Translations under genes and position numbers: made by a program
In this document: positions 9,419 through 18,016 of the stretch, in pieces
Layout of the letters: the number at the start of each line of letters is the position of its first letter
How positions within the stretch are numbered: position 1 is the first letter of the stretch
Source: Chara braunii
Lineage: Eukaryota > Streptophyta > Charophyceae > Charales > Characeae
Assembly: GCA_003427395.1 (NCBI GenBank)
Contig: BFEA01000218.1
Span: forward strand, 1,318,155 to 1,344,488
Direction: 5' to 3'
DNA: 26,334 nucleotides
The notes under the pieces: generated by a model
What the model was told of the DNA's origin: nothing
The model's database searches: none
What the model saw: the letters and a program-made list of their open reading frames with translations, nothing else

Positions 9419-9497
9419 GGCCTGTGGCTCAGTGGTTAGGGCACCGATTGTTAATGCACATGGTGGTCTGAGGTTGCGGGTTCAAAACTCCACACCT
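9419..9497 (+). mobile_element. tRNA-like SINE head or tRNA pseudogene
   Basis: An internal Pol III promoter layout is visible. The A box TGGCTCAGTGG (9425-9435) fits the TRGYNNARNNGG consensus and is followed by the D-loop-like GGTTAGGGC. The B box GGTTCAAAACT (9479-9489) lies about 43 bp from the A box. Acceptor and anticodon stems do not close well, so it is not a functional tRNA. The adjacent poly(A) tract is 5' of the head and belongs to another insertion. I could not define the 3' end. Confidence 0.6.
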
Positions 9498-9630
9498 CTG
9501 CGCAGAAGACACCGGCTGGTGTTTACATAACACATGGTCACTTGCACACCCCCTCGGGCTGACACAGGTACCACCCAAGGGTTCCCCACGGTGTTGCATG
9601 TCGGGTCTTGATACTGCATGGGTTGCTTGT

Positions 9631-9819
9631 CGCTGTTGCTCGTGGTTGTTCTGTTGATCTCCCGAGTCTGGTATACCACACACAGGTGTCGTTTGCGATT
9701 GTTGCTCATACGGTATAGTCTTCCAGTCACATGTCATAGATCATGCCGTTCGCTGTTGCTCATGCGATTGTTGATCTCCCGAGTCTGGTATATCACACAG
9801 AGGTGCCGTTTGCGATTGT
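9631..9819. repeat. Direct repeat pair, ~120-bp offset
   Basis: CGCTGTTGCTC ... TTGATCTCCCGAGTCTGGTA ... CGTTTGCGATTGT occurs at 9631-9703 and again at 9751-9819 with a few substitutions and a 3-bp indel. It lies downstream of the SINE head and may be an internal duplication of that element's body. Confidence 0.8.
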
Positions 9820-9904
9820 ATGTTTGGGACTTTGGGGGGGTTCTTGCCCAGCTTGGCCTGTCATCTCTTCAACGAACACATAGTTCCCTCTACGTAGTAG
9901 TACT

Positions 9905-10086
9905 GTACATATCTGGCCTTTAGGCACATACATCTCGCTATACAGTGACACAGGGCATACATAGCCTTTGGCCAGACACAAAAACATGGTTCGTGATTAT
10001 ACGCATAGCCTATGGGCTCATACATATACACATAACCTCTGGGCACACATATACACACAACTATAATACCAGGCTGGGGGGATCTA
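9905..10086. repeat. Tandem array split by the LTR retrotransposon (left part)
   Basis: Diverged units share AGCCTNTGGGC-CACACATATACACA (near 9916, 9962, 10006 and 10033). The last unit, 10005-10086, matches 17163-17244 on the other side of the retrotransposon. Removal of the element in thought gives a repeat of about 97 bp. The array is therefore older than the insertion. Confidence 0.75.
10083..10086. other. Target site duplication, left (TCTA)
   Basis: TCTA directly precedes the TG start of the 5' LTR and reappears directly after the CA end of the 3' LTR (17143-17146). With the ambiguous terminal A it can be read as 5 bp (ATCTA), the usual length for Ty3/gypsy integrases. Confidence 0.8.
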
Positions 10087-11025
10087 TGAGAGGCATAAGG
10101 CCCTGACGAGCCCCTTTTTGGCCCTGTAAGCAGCACCATCGGCCGCCCTAAGTGAAGGCAGGCCCGACCAAGGTCAAGGGGCCTATTTTTCGGCTACCAC
10201 GCAATTGGGCAAAATTCAGGCAGTTGCACAGCGCCAGTTGGTTGAGAGCGGCCAGGCCCTGGCTGCCTTTTTCTTATGTAACCGAGGCAGGCCTTGGGCC
10301 AGATACACAACATGGGCCGAACACATGCTGCGGGCAGTTGGACACAGGCAACCGTCACAGGCCCTGGGCCTGATTCGTTTGGACCGGGCCTCAGCCTCTC
10401 GGGGCCTACCGGAAGCTTCTGGACAGGGGCCCAGTGCAGCCAGGCCACACGCAGCAGGCAGGCCACTTCCATTTAGGAAAGTGCCTGCCCTCGCATTTGG
10501 CAGTCAGGCACTGGCTGCATGCTGTGCAAGCGCTGCTGCGCTAATCGCTGGCCAGCGCCCACGCGCTCACGGGCGAGCAGGATGAGCAGGTAGCCATAGC
10601 CGAGCTGCCCTGCGCTGTGCTGGATGGGGCGCATGGTGGTCCTTGGGTGCATGTGGCATCTGTGAGTGGGGGATCGAGGTTGTGAGTGATGCGAAAGATA
10701 TACCTGGTGCTTGAGGCGAACGGCATTGGCCGTGATCTGCTCGTACTTCGGGGAGCTGTTGACGTCACCAGCGGCATTGTAGATAGGCTAGATAGGATCT
10801 GCCATTCGTAGTCTGGGTGCTGAGCGCCAGATAGGAACTCGACATTGGTTCTTTGTTGATGATGATGAGAGTATTCCAACATTGTCACTTGTGAGTTTTT
10901 GCTGTGCTCTTATTTGGTGGAACTCGAGTTGCAATTCTGCTTTTGGTTCGGGGTCACGACTATCTGGTTTCATGTGTATGATGCTGCTTGGTTTCTGGAA
11001 TTCGCTATCGCTCATTTTCCTTGCA
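10087..11025 (+). repeat. 5' LTR (939 bp)
   Basis: Starts TGAGAGGCATAAGG and ends CATTTTCCTTGCA. Aligned against 16216-17142 it is collinear from end to end. The first ~500 bp are GC-rich with many CAGGCC/CCTGGGCC motifs. It has about 10 bp (CGACATTGGT, around 10840) that are missing from the 3' LTR. A long antisense open frame crosses both LTRs but has no recognisable protein. Confidence 0.93.
10760..10767. promoter_or_regulatory. TGACGTCA (CRE/as-1-like) site in 5' LTR
   Basis: A perfect 8-bp palindrome recognised by plant bZIP factors as a family. It is conserved in the 3' LTR at 16887-16894. It may contribute to U3 enhancer activity. That role is inference only. Confidence 0.4.
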
Positions 11026-11028
11026 TTT

Positions 11029-11042
11029 TGGTCTCGGAGTTG
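11029..11042 (+). other. Primer binding site-like sequence
   Basis: TGGTCTCGGAGTTG begins three bases after the 5' LTR. It resembles the plant initiator-Met tRNA primer site (TGGTATCAGAGC) at 9 of 12 positions. Position and similarity fit a PBS. The primer tRNA identity is not proven. Confidence 0.55.
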
Positions 11043-12080
11043 TGGTACGTTGTGCTAAATTGGCGCTTGTCTTTTGCCTATGCGGTACATGCATGCGGTC
11101 TGCTGGGCGAGCGGCTGTAGAGAGTGTGTAATGAGGAGGGCGAAGTCAAGCAGGCGACCCAGGTGAAGAGGGTATCGCGAGGAAGGGTACGTGGTGATTA
11201 TTGGGTGTTCGCAGTGCGGTGAGAACAATCTGATGTGTGATTGATGCTGAGGTGGAATGGCGGGATAATGCTGGTTGTGCTGAAGCAGCGATTGGTTATC
11301 ACAATCAGCATCAGGTCATCTGGTGAGAATATCTATGGTTGGGGGCAGCTATTTCGAGGTACGTTGCTCTTAACCTTATCTACCCTCTTCAACATTTCGT
11401 ACTGTGACGATGTGTGTTGTCTTGAGAGTCCTCTCATGTGAGGAGTCAAGTGGGCTCAACCTTGAGAGTCGACATTGTTCACGTGGAGGATCTGGAAGGA
11501 GAGGGCGGAGCTATCCGAAGGGCCCTGGACGAAGCACTGGGTCACGGTCACCATGCCAACCCACCGGGAGTAGAGCACGCATGCTTTGCTGCTTTGTGTT
11601 TTGTTTGCTCGCTGCGCTGTTAGATGGGTTACGAGGGGCAGGCCAGCCTTACATGGGAGATGAGTACCGGACATCTATAAATAAGTACGAACGGGGTTAC
11701 CTCAGGAACGCTGACGTCAAGCGACGATCAGGAAGAACTGAGAGAGGGGTAGATTTCAGGTGATAAGTTTGGGAAAGATCCGTTCTGCCAACAACCCCAC
11801 AAATGATTCTATTTTGATTTTGATTAGTTAGATGTACAACCATTGACATCTGACAGACAACATAGGTAGAACAATTTCTCCTCATTTGCTTTCTGTATGC
11901 GGACTAGTTAAGTAAAATAGTTTCGTTTGTAGGAATCCGGAGTTACTTGTTGGACCCAAATGTATAGACTCTGACATAGCCACCGATTAATCATTTTATT
12001 TATTTCAAATCGGTCTGTGCACTACGCTGCGGCAGGCATCGAGTGTGACCTAGTGCAGATTGTGTGCAATGTTGTAGCAT
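11043..12080 (+). other. Untranslated leader of the retrotransposon
   Basis: About 1 kb between PBS and gag. It has frames of 60-119 codons in competing phases (11241-11441, 11404-11763, 11438-11623), none with a recognisable domain. A short CTTGAGAGTC direct repeat (11421 and 11460) is the only internal structure I noticed. A packaging/dimerisation leader is the expected role by position. Confidence 0.5.
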
Positions 12081-13085
12081 ATGAGTGACGGACAGAACCC
12101 TACCGAGGACGATAGGATCCTGCGATCGGCAAGGCGCCCATTGGCCCACGTGGCATTAGGTCCCGAGGGTGACAGGCTTCTGTTCCGCCAACTTAGGGAA
12201 AGACAGCAGCAGCAGCGAAGAGCTAGGGGCACAGAGGCAAGTAGGGCGTTCGCAAGCGAAGCTGCTACTTCAGCAGCCATGGCCACAACTGCGCAACAAA
12301 GCTCCCAGGCCGGTAGTTCAGGGACTGTAGGGGCAACGATTGCAAAGACCCTAAGTCAGTTTGCTCGTGTAATGGCAAGCCAGTAGTTGGTGTTGACTCC
12401 CGAGGAGGTCGCCAGACACAGAGCAGATGCTCAAAAGGCACAACTACAGAAGGCGTTAGGAGAGATAAAGGCAGAGAAGGAGAGGATGCTCAGACGTAAG
12501 TCAAGGATGCAGCGGAGACAAGCGGAGAGTTAGAGGAAATGAACCTGACTCATATGGATGATGATGTGAAGGTCGTGAGAACTGTCCTGCTAGATGTAAT
12601 AGAAATGCAGGACTATCACACGACACTTTTGAAGGACATTCAGCAGAGCCTGGCCGTGCTGTCTGGGCGAGTTCAGGTAGCTCCATCACCATCAGGGCTC
12701 GGTGCCTGGCATGTGGTACAGCCTCCTCCTTTTGTCCCACTGGTGACTGAAGTATCCCCATATATAGTATCTCCAACATCGGTACAAGCCGCTTCCCTAT
12801 TAAGTATGCCTTTGACAGGCAGGTTCTTAGCAGGTCGTAAGGTACAGATTCCTGTACAGACAGTGTATTCCCAACCTCCGTTACAGACTGCCGTAACTGG
12901 GCATCTTGCTGTCTCGCAGTCGGCACAGCCGCAGGGCATACAGCCCCAACAGCAGCTAGTGCAGCAACTTGCACCCCAGGGTCCACAACTTGGAGTGGCG
13001 CAGGTACCGAGACAAGGACAATGGGTTCCGAAGACTGCCATCGCCTCACCTAAACCCTTCTCAAGGGATAAGAGGTGCGAAAACC
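12081..13085 (+). pseudogene. gag: gag N-terminal part, broken
   Basis: The frame starts MSDGQNPTEDD at 12081 and is Gln/Arg/Ala-rich. It hits TAG at 12384-12386 (in place of a probable CAG). The same frame then continues as a Lys/Glu-rich, probably coiled-coil stretch (EEVARHRADAQKAQLQKAL) to about 12530. A frameshift near 12500-12530 moves reading to the phase of 12539, with acidic MNLTHMDDDVKVVRTVLLD, then a Pro/Gln-rich linker (QPQGIQPQQQLVQQL) ending PKPFSRDKRCENL at about 13085. In related gags a PFSGD-like motif starts the capsid, so the sequence stops just as the capsid should begin. No CCHC knuckle remains. The gag assignment rests on position and style rather than a complete domain. 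Confidence 0.65.
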
Positions 13086-13098
13086 TTGGTGTCGGTAC
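13078..13098 (+). other. Internal deletion junction, gag joined to RT
   Basis: Gag sequence to about 13085 passes within a few bases into RT (YFGKIDLKSG from 13096). Capsid, zinc knuckle, protease and roughly the first third of RT are missing, normally well over 1 kb. ACCTTGGT at 13083-13090 could be microhomology, since related RTs read DLGARYF here. The deletion mechanism is inference. Confidence 0.7.
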
Positions 13099-13479
13099 TT
13101 CGGTAAGATAGATCTGAAGTCCGGGTGCCATCAGATTGCAATACGGTCCGAGGATCAACACAAAACCGCTCTCTAGACTCGGTACGGTTTGTACGAGTTT
13201 GTGGTGATGCCTTTTGGCCTTTGCAATGCTCCTAGCACCTTTCAGCACGCCATGAACCGGATCTTTCATGACTACTTGGACAAGTTTGTCATTGTGTACC
13301 TCGATGACATACTTATCTTCAGTAGGATTGTCGAGGGGCATGTTGGCCACTTAGATAAAGTCCTTTGTCTCCGTCGACAGCACCAGTTCAAGATCAATAA
13401 GGAGAAATGCAAGTCTGGCCGCACCTGGATCTTGTACCTGGGTCATGAGGATCTCCGCGGAGGGATTGAAGCCCGATGA
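13096..13479 (+). pseudogene. pol: Reverse transcriptase domain, partial
   Basis: Would copy genomic RNA into cDNA. Visible RT blocks in order: KIDLKSGCHQI (13102 on), TRYGLYEFVVMPFGLCNAPSTF (the VMPFGL...NAP block, 13177-13242), and the catalytic VYLDDILIFS with YLDD at 13297-13308 (two of the three catalytic Asp). Then a palm/thumb stretch with HVGHLDKVL, KINKEKCKSG and YLGHE follows. The finger region with the first catalytic aspartate block is deleted. In-frame TAG at 13174-13176. One extra G near 13447-13449 throws the frame just after LGHE, so the frame ends at 13479 while homology continues in another phase. Confidence 0.93.
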
Positions 13480-13828
13480 CGCGAAGGTGTCCAGTATTCG
13501 TGACTAGCCGCGTTTTCATTCTGTGAATGAGATGAGGTCCTTCTTAGGAATGACCGACTACTATCACAATTTTGTGAAGAGCTATAGCATAGTGGCCGCC
13601 CCGTTGACGGACCTAACATGCCTTGACACCCCGTGAGAGTGGACAAACAAGTGTGAGGCTGCTTTTAGACATTTGAAGCATGCCCTCACTCATCATGAGG
13701 TCTTGAAACTACCCGACCCTGACAAGCCTTTCGTAGTGACCACAGATGCCAGCCAATGTGGCATTGGTGTCGTGCCTGCGCAGCAGGAGGGGAAAAAGTT
13801 AAGGTCGGTGGAGTACATGTCCAAAAAG
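13480..13828 (+). pseudogene. pol: RT-RNase H connection and first half of RNase H
   Basis: In the shifted phase the sequence reads KPDDAKVSSIRD, SVNEMRSFLGMTDYYHNFV (the typical FLG...YYR.F block of Ty3/gypsy thumb/connection), CEAAFRHLKHALTHHEVL, then PFVVTTDASQCGIGVV, which holds the first RNase H catalytic Asp. Two stops stand where Trp is expected: TAG 13505-13507 and TGA 13634-13636, both explained by G-to-A changes. The domain is cut after EYMSKK by the MITE at 13829. Confidence 0.9.
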
Positions 13829-14122
13829 GACAGAAGGTTAACCGACCCCCCAATTTTCACCCCCATTTATAAGAAAACCAAAGGGTCATTTTAACCATAC
13901 TTCACACCAATCTGTAGAGTGCGGAAAAAAATAATTAAAAACATATAAAACAACAAGCCAAAAGTGCACTTTCATGAAATTTCACCAACATTTCAATTTG
14001 TTGATTTTCACAATTTCCACCACTGCCCAAAACAACCATCTCCAAGAACCCCCACTGCACTTTTCAGGGTTGTGAAGGTTACCGTAGGGGTGAAAAGTGG
14101 GGGTACCTGTTAACCATTTGTG
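13829..14122. mobile_element. 294-bp MITE inserted in RNase H
   Basis: Non-coding AT-rich element with imperfect terminal inverted repeats of about 35-40 bp. The left end GACAGAAGGTTAACCGACCC faces the complement of the right end (CACAAATGGTTAACAGGTAC), and both inner arms continue with a TTTTCACCCC-type block. AAAG directly flanks both sides (13825-13828 and 14123-14126), a candidate 4-bp target duplication. Removing the element and one AAAG rejoins the RNase H frame without a shift, which fixes the borders. The superfamily is unclear. No transposase is present. Confidence 0.85.
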
Positions 14123-14633
14123 AAAGATGCCCTCTCAGAAGTTGGCCAAGTCCACCTATGAGAAGGAACTCTACGCGATCTACAAAGCATTGACTCACTG
14201 GAGGCATTACCTCCTTGGTCGCTTCTTCTACATCAGGACTGATCATCAGACCCTAAGGTGGATGAAGACTCAACCAGTACTCTCCGATGCCCTGAAGCGA
14301 TGGATTGAAGTCATAAACCAATATGACTTCGATCCTCAGTACATCAAGGGGGAGTACAACAAGGTTGTTGATGCGTTGTCGCGTAGACCATACTTCCTGG
14401 GTGCGCTGATCACTGAGTTCGGGCTTGCGGGCGATGTTACTCAATCCTTGGTGGAGGCCTATGGTGAGGATCCGTTTATGGCCGAGATCATACGCAGACT
14501 CGAGGCGAAGGACAAAGTAGCTTCAGACGAGTTTGTCATGGTCAATGGCTTGCTGTTCCTCAAGAAGGTCGGGAATAAACGTTTGTGTGTTCCAAATCGG
14601 GAGTCTTTGCGTAGTTCTAGGCAAGTGTCATGA
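14123..14633 (+). pseudogene. pol: Second half of RNase H and linker
   Basis: Continues directly from the domain cut at 13828. STYEKELYAIYKALTHWRHYL carries the catalytic Glu, FYIRTDHQTLRWM the next catalytic Asp, and YNKVVDALSRRP the last Asp. Together with the TDAS motif left of the MITE, all four D-E-D-D residues survive. RNase H degrades the RNA strand during reverse transcription. After the domain a linker (FGLAGDVTQSLVEAYGEDPF...) leads to the integrase. The frame ends at 14633. A 1-base shift near 14605-14620 puts the integrase in another phase. Confidence 0.92.
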
Positions 14634-15252
14634 TGTCACCGGACATTTTGGCTTTAAAACGACAGCAGCAAATCTGTTGCAGCGTTTCTGGTGGCCCACG
14701 ATGATGAAAGATGCCAAGCTGTACGTGGATACTTGTCAGGTCTGCCAGAGGGACAAGCCACACACACAGGCCCCTCTTGGGCTTCTCAAGCCCCTTCCGA
14801 TTTCGGAAAGGCCTGGTGAGACCCTGTCCATGGACTTCATGGACACGCTGGTCACCAGCAAGAGTGGACTGAGACACATCTTTGTCATTGTGGATAGGTT
14901 TAGTAAGTACACTAGGTTAGTTGCAATGCACGAAACAGCGAAAACCGAGTACATGATCAGACTATTCAAGGAAATCCGAGTCAGAGATTTTGGACTGCCA
15001 AAGTCTATTGTTAGTGATCGGGATGTTCGATTCACAAGCGAGTTGTGGAAGGCTGCAGCTGCAGAACAGGGTACACAACTACAGATGGCCTCCGGGAACC
15101 ACCCAGAGGCAAATGGGCAAGCAGAGCCGCTGAATCACGCTGTACAACACCTGCTGAGGCACTACATCAAGCCCAACCAGGTGGAATGGGATGAGAAACT
15201 TGCTCTCATCGCAGTCTGTATAACAACGGCGTGCACAGTGCAACAGGGGTGA
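14600..15252 (+). pseudogene. pol: Integrase: zinc-binding and catalytic core
   Basis: Would insert the cDNA into the genome. The HHCC zinc finger is visible as CHDVTGHFGFKTT...CQVCQRDK. The catalytic core has the three acidic positions: Asp in LSMDFMDTLV, Asp in SIVSDRDVRFTSELW and Glu in GNHPEANGQAEPLNHAVQHL. A single missing C at about 15211 (compare the intact copy at 15465) shifts the frame, and it stops at 15252. The region from 15178 is repeated around the N gap, probably an assembly effect. Confidence 0.93.
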
Positions 15253-15292
15253 GCGCCAACAGTCTGCTACTGACTTTCAAACCTAGACTGCC

Positions 15293-15465
15293 AGGTGGAC
15301 TGGGATGAGAAACTTGCTCTCATCGCCAGTNNNNNNNNNNNNNNNNNNNNNNNNNNNNNNNNNNNNNNNNNNNNNNNNNNNNNNNNNNNNNNNNNNNNNN
15401 NNNNNNNNNNNNNNNNNNNNNNNNNNNNNNNNNNNNNNNNNNNNNNNNNNACTTGCTCTCATCGC
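15293..15465. other. 120-base N gap with duplicated edges
   Basis: Ns occupy 15331-15450. The sequence ACTTGCTCTCATCGC(C)AGT is present before the gap (15198 and 15312) and directly after it (15451). The following AGTCTGTATAACAACGGCG block is present both at 15211 and 15467. This pattern is typical of a scaffold join where the same bases were placed on both sides. Confidence 0.85.
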
Positions 15466-15883
15466 CAGTCTGTATAACAACGGCGTGCACAGTGCAACAG
15501 GGGTGAGCCCCAACAGTCTGCTACTGACTTTCAAACCTAGACTGCACTTAGATTTTCTATTACCTGAGAATCAGCCTTCTGCTGCACCAGGCACCTTAGA
15601 GTTCGCTTATCGATATGAGCGTCTGATGCAGCAAGCTGTGGAACAGATGCACACGGCACAGGAAGCGATGATAGAGTCTGAGAACAAACACCGTCGCCCA
15701 TCTATATTTCAGGTAGGGGACAGAGTCTGGGTCAAGTCCTCAGAACTAGGACAGGAGCACGGGATCTCCCACAAGCTCATGCCACAGTACTTTGGACCAT
15801 GGGAGGTTCTCAATGTTGTCGGGGGTGATCCGGATCCCTGGTCACCTTCGCACTTACCCTGTCTTTCACGCCTCCAAACTTGA
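15451..15883 (+). pseudogene. pol: Integrase C-terminal part with GPY/F-like module
   Basis: LYNNGVHSATGVSPNSLLLTF is the end of the catalytic core. A helical stretch (YRYERLMQQAVEQMHTAQEAM) follows, then FQVGDRVWVKSSEL and KLMPQYFGPWEVLNVVG, the conserved KL.P.Y.GP..VL block of Ty3/gypsy integrases. A 1-base shift near 15820-15830 sends this frame to a stop at 15883 while homology continues in the phase of 15792-16175. Confidence 0.9.
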
Positions 15884-16175
15884 ATCTTTCAGAGAAACTG
15901 ATCAGTTCCCCTCTCGTCGCTCAATGCTGTCCCCAACCATGGATGGAGAAGTCGACATCGACGACATCGTGGACCGCAGAGAAATGCCAGTTCCAAGACC
16001 AACAGGCAGGAGACGTTCTCCTACGCCGAAGCTGCAATATCGTGTTCGGTTCAGACATCATACTGATCCTGAGGGGGACAGATGGTTTACCCGGGAGGAA
16101 CTAATGCACACCGCTCCACAGGCTGTCGCTCACTACGAGAAGTTACTGGAGAAGGGAAAGCGCCAGATTGAGTAA
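15830..16175 (+). pseudogene. pol: Integrase tail with chromodomain
   Basis: After the shift the sequence reads RIPGHLRTYPVFHASKLESF (the V(F)H.S.L block). A short linker leads to a chromodomain-like module: DGEVDIDDIVDRRE (first strand), LQYRVRFRHHTDPEGDRWFTREEL (central strands with the aromatic/acidic pattern around W) and a C-terminal helix AVAHYEKLLEKGK. It ends at TAA/TGA-type context, with stop at 16173-16175. A C-terminal chromodomain defines chromoviruses and directs integration to heterochromatin in the family. Its own function here is not testable by eye. Confidence 0.88.
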
Positions 16176-16203
16176 TGGAACTTCTCAGCGGACTGTCGAA
16201 GTA

Positions 16204-16215
16204 TGGAGGAGGGAA
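16204..16215 (+). other. Polypurine tract
   Basis: TGGAGGAGGGAA lies immediately before the TG of the 3' LTR, the position where plus-strand DNA synthesis is primed in LTR retrotransposons. Confidence 0.85.
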
Positions 16216-17142
16216 TGCGAGGCATAAGGCCCTGACGAGCCCCTTTTTGGCCCTGTAAGAAGCACCGTCGGCCGCCCTAAGTAAAGGCAGGCCCGACCAA
16301 GGTCAAGGGGCCTATTTTTCGGCTACCACGCAACTGGGGAAAATTCAGGCAGTTGCACAGCGCCAGTTGGTTGAGAGCGCCCAGGCCCTGGCTGCCTTTT
16401 TCTTATGTAACCGAGGCAGGCCCTGGGCCAGATACACAACATGGGCTGAACACAGGCTGCGGGCAGTTGGACACAGGCAACCGTCACAGGCCCTGGGCCT
16501 GATTCGTTTGGACCGGGGCTCAGCCTCTTGAGGCCTACCGGAAGCTTCTGGGCAGGGGCCCAGTGCAGCCAGGCCACACGCAGCAGGCAGGCCACTTCCA
16601 TTTAGGAAAGTGCCTGCACTCGCATTTGGCAGTCGGGCACTGGCTGCATGCTGCGCAAGCGCTGCTGCACTAATCGCTGGCCAGTGCCCATGCGCTCACG
16701 TCGAGCAGGAAGAGCAGGCAGCCATAGCCGAGCTGCCCTGCGCTGTGCTGGATGGGGCGCATGGTGGTCATGGGTGCATGTGGCATCTGTGAGTGGGGGA
16801 TCGAGCTTGTGAGTGATGCGAGAGACATACCTGGTGCTTGAGGCAAACGACATTGGCTGTGATCTGCTCGTACTTCGGGGAGCTGTTGACGTCACCAGCG
16901 GCATTGTAGATAGGCTAGATAGGATCTGCCATTCGTAGTCTGGGCGCTGAGCGACAGATAGGAACTTCTTTGTTGATGATGATGAGACTATTCCAACATT
17001 GTCACTTGTGAGCTTTTGCTGTGCTCTTATTTGGTGGAACTCGAGTTGCAATTCTGCTTTTGGTTCGAGGTCACGACTATCTGGTTTCATGTGTATGATG
17101 CTGCTTGGTTTCTGGAATTCGCTATCGCTCATTTTCCTTGCA
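16216..17142 (+). repeat. 3' LTR (927 bp)
   Basis: Starts TGCGAGGCATAAGG and ends CATTTTCCTTGCA. It is collinear with the 5' LTR, with an estimated 4 percent substitutions, mostly transitions, and lacks the CGACATTGGT segment. It carries the same TGACGTCA site at 16887-16894. After its CA the TCTA duplication follows. Confidence 0.93.
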
Positions 17143-17285
17143 TCTATCAGGTACATGACGGGATAGCCTATGGGCTCATACATACACACATCACCTCTGG
17201 GCACACATATACACACAACTACAACACCGGCCTGGCGGGGTCTATCAGGTACATGACGGGGTCTACTCATGCATGGCTTAGCTCT
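17143..17285. repeat. Tandem array split by the retrotransposon (right part)
   Basis: TCTATCAGGTACATGACGGG follows the 3' LTR. 17163-17244 repeats the unit seen left of the element (10005-10086), and at 17241-17260 TCTATCAGGTACATGACGGG occurs again, uninterrupted. This last copy is a paralogous empty site for the insertion and confirms the borders of the element. Confidence 0.85.
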
Positions 17286-17908
17286 AGGGTAGGGTAGGGA
17301 TATAAGTTGCTCCGGCTAGTCTGAGTTCGGCCAGCCTTGGGTAAGTTGGGCGAAGGACGGTAGGATGTGTCCGTGGGTGCCAGCTTGCCTTGCTTAGGTA
17401 CTGCTGGGTAGACTCTCTAATATTGGGCCTGTAGAAGATTGTGTGAGCCTGGCGTCCGAAGTTCCCGTACGGCAAGGTTCGTCCGCTTCCGCTTCCACTA
17501 GGGCTGGGGGGTTGGCCCAGCATTGGTGCTTGTCACTGCTGTCTGGTCCAAGTTGCCCTCGATACTGGTAGGGTGATGGTCCTGAGTGCTGGTCACACTG
17601 AGGTAGGATAGTAGGGACAGGGGGTGCGCTGGGAGTAATAATGTGGGGATGGGTAAAGTAGGTGGCCTATCCTGTCAAGACAATCATTGGCCGGCGCTGC
17701 CAGCAATCACCACGGGTGTGGTCCTTGGCCTCTACAACACCCTGGGCTTAAAAAGGAAAAAAGAAGGAAAAAAAAAGGAGAGGAGCCCAAATCCAGGCTC
17801 TTTTCGTTTTTGAGTGCTGGCTGTGAAAGGGGTGGGAACGGGGGTATAAATTGCTTTTAAAGGGGCTAAAGGGGCTTAAACTTTAAAGGGGGTGCGTTAG
17901 TGTGATTC

Positions 17909-17909
<1 letters not shown>
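17286..17909. other. No gene seen; possible retroposed 3' end near 17760
   Basis: A minus-strand frame at 17284-17523 has no recognisable domain. CTACAACACCCTGGGCTT followed by an A/G-rich run (17730-17790) resembles the end CTACATCCTGGACCTTT plus A-run near 9226-9260 and could be the tail of a related SINE or LINE. 17840-17895 has repeated AAAGGGGC pieces. Confidence 0.4.

Positions 17910-17940
<31 letters not shown>
17910..17940 (-). repeat. Poly(A) tail of minus-strand LINE (31 Ts on +)
   Basis: An uninterrupted T-run marks the 3' end of the LINE copy that occupies the interval to its right. Confidence 0.7.
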
Positions 17941-17941
<1 letters not shown>

Positions 17942-17967
17942 GGTGGGCGGGGGAGAATCCCTTTCCC

Positions 17968-18016
17968 AAGTCCTCTATCCTAGCGGTGGTAAGAGAACCG
18001 CCAGGATTGAGGACTT
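17968..18016. repeat. 20-bp-stem hairpin in LINE 3' UTR
   Basis: AAGTCCTCTATCCTAGCGGT (17968-17987) pairs with the segment 17996-18016 with two mismatches around a short loop. It sits about 30 bp from the poly(A) on the minus strand, where a LINE reverse transcriptase recognition hairpin would be expected. The role is inference. Confidence 0.7.

Larger units (their letters stand above)
10087..17142 (+). mobile_element. Ty3/gypsy chromovirus LTR retrotransposon, defective
   Basis: A 7056-bp element with TG...CA LTRs of 939 and 927 bp, a TCTA target duplication, a PBS-like site after the 5' LTR, a polypurine tract before the 3' LTR, and the order gag, RT, RNase H, integrase, chromodomain typical of Ty3/gypsy chromoviruses. 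By eye the LTRs differ at roughly 37 sites plus small indels, about 4 percent, so the insertion is moderately old. It cannot move on its own. Most of gag, the protease and the N-terminal RT are deleted at one junction near 13080, a MITE interrupts RNase H, and there are at least four in-frame stops and several frameshifts. A 120-base N gap sits in the integrase region. Confidence 0.93.

Noticed and set aside
9419-9497. Functional tRNA gene
   Set aside because: A and B boxes are present, but the acceptor and anticodon stems do not pair properly, so it is called a SINE head or pseudogene.
16602-17270. 222-codon minus-strand frame across the 3' LTR
   Set aside because: Lies antisense in the LTR and runs out into the target array. 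The 5' LTR copy of the same frame is broken (10541-10888, 10788-11015), and no domain is recognisable.
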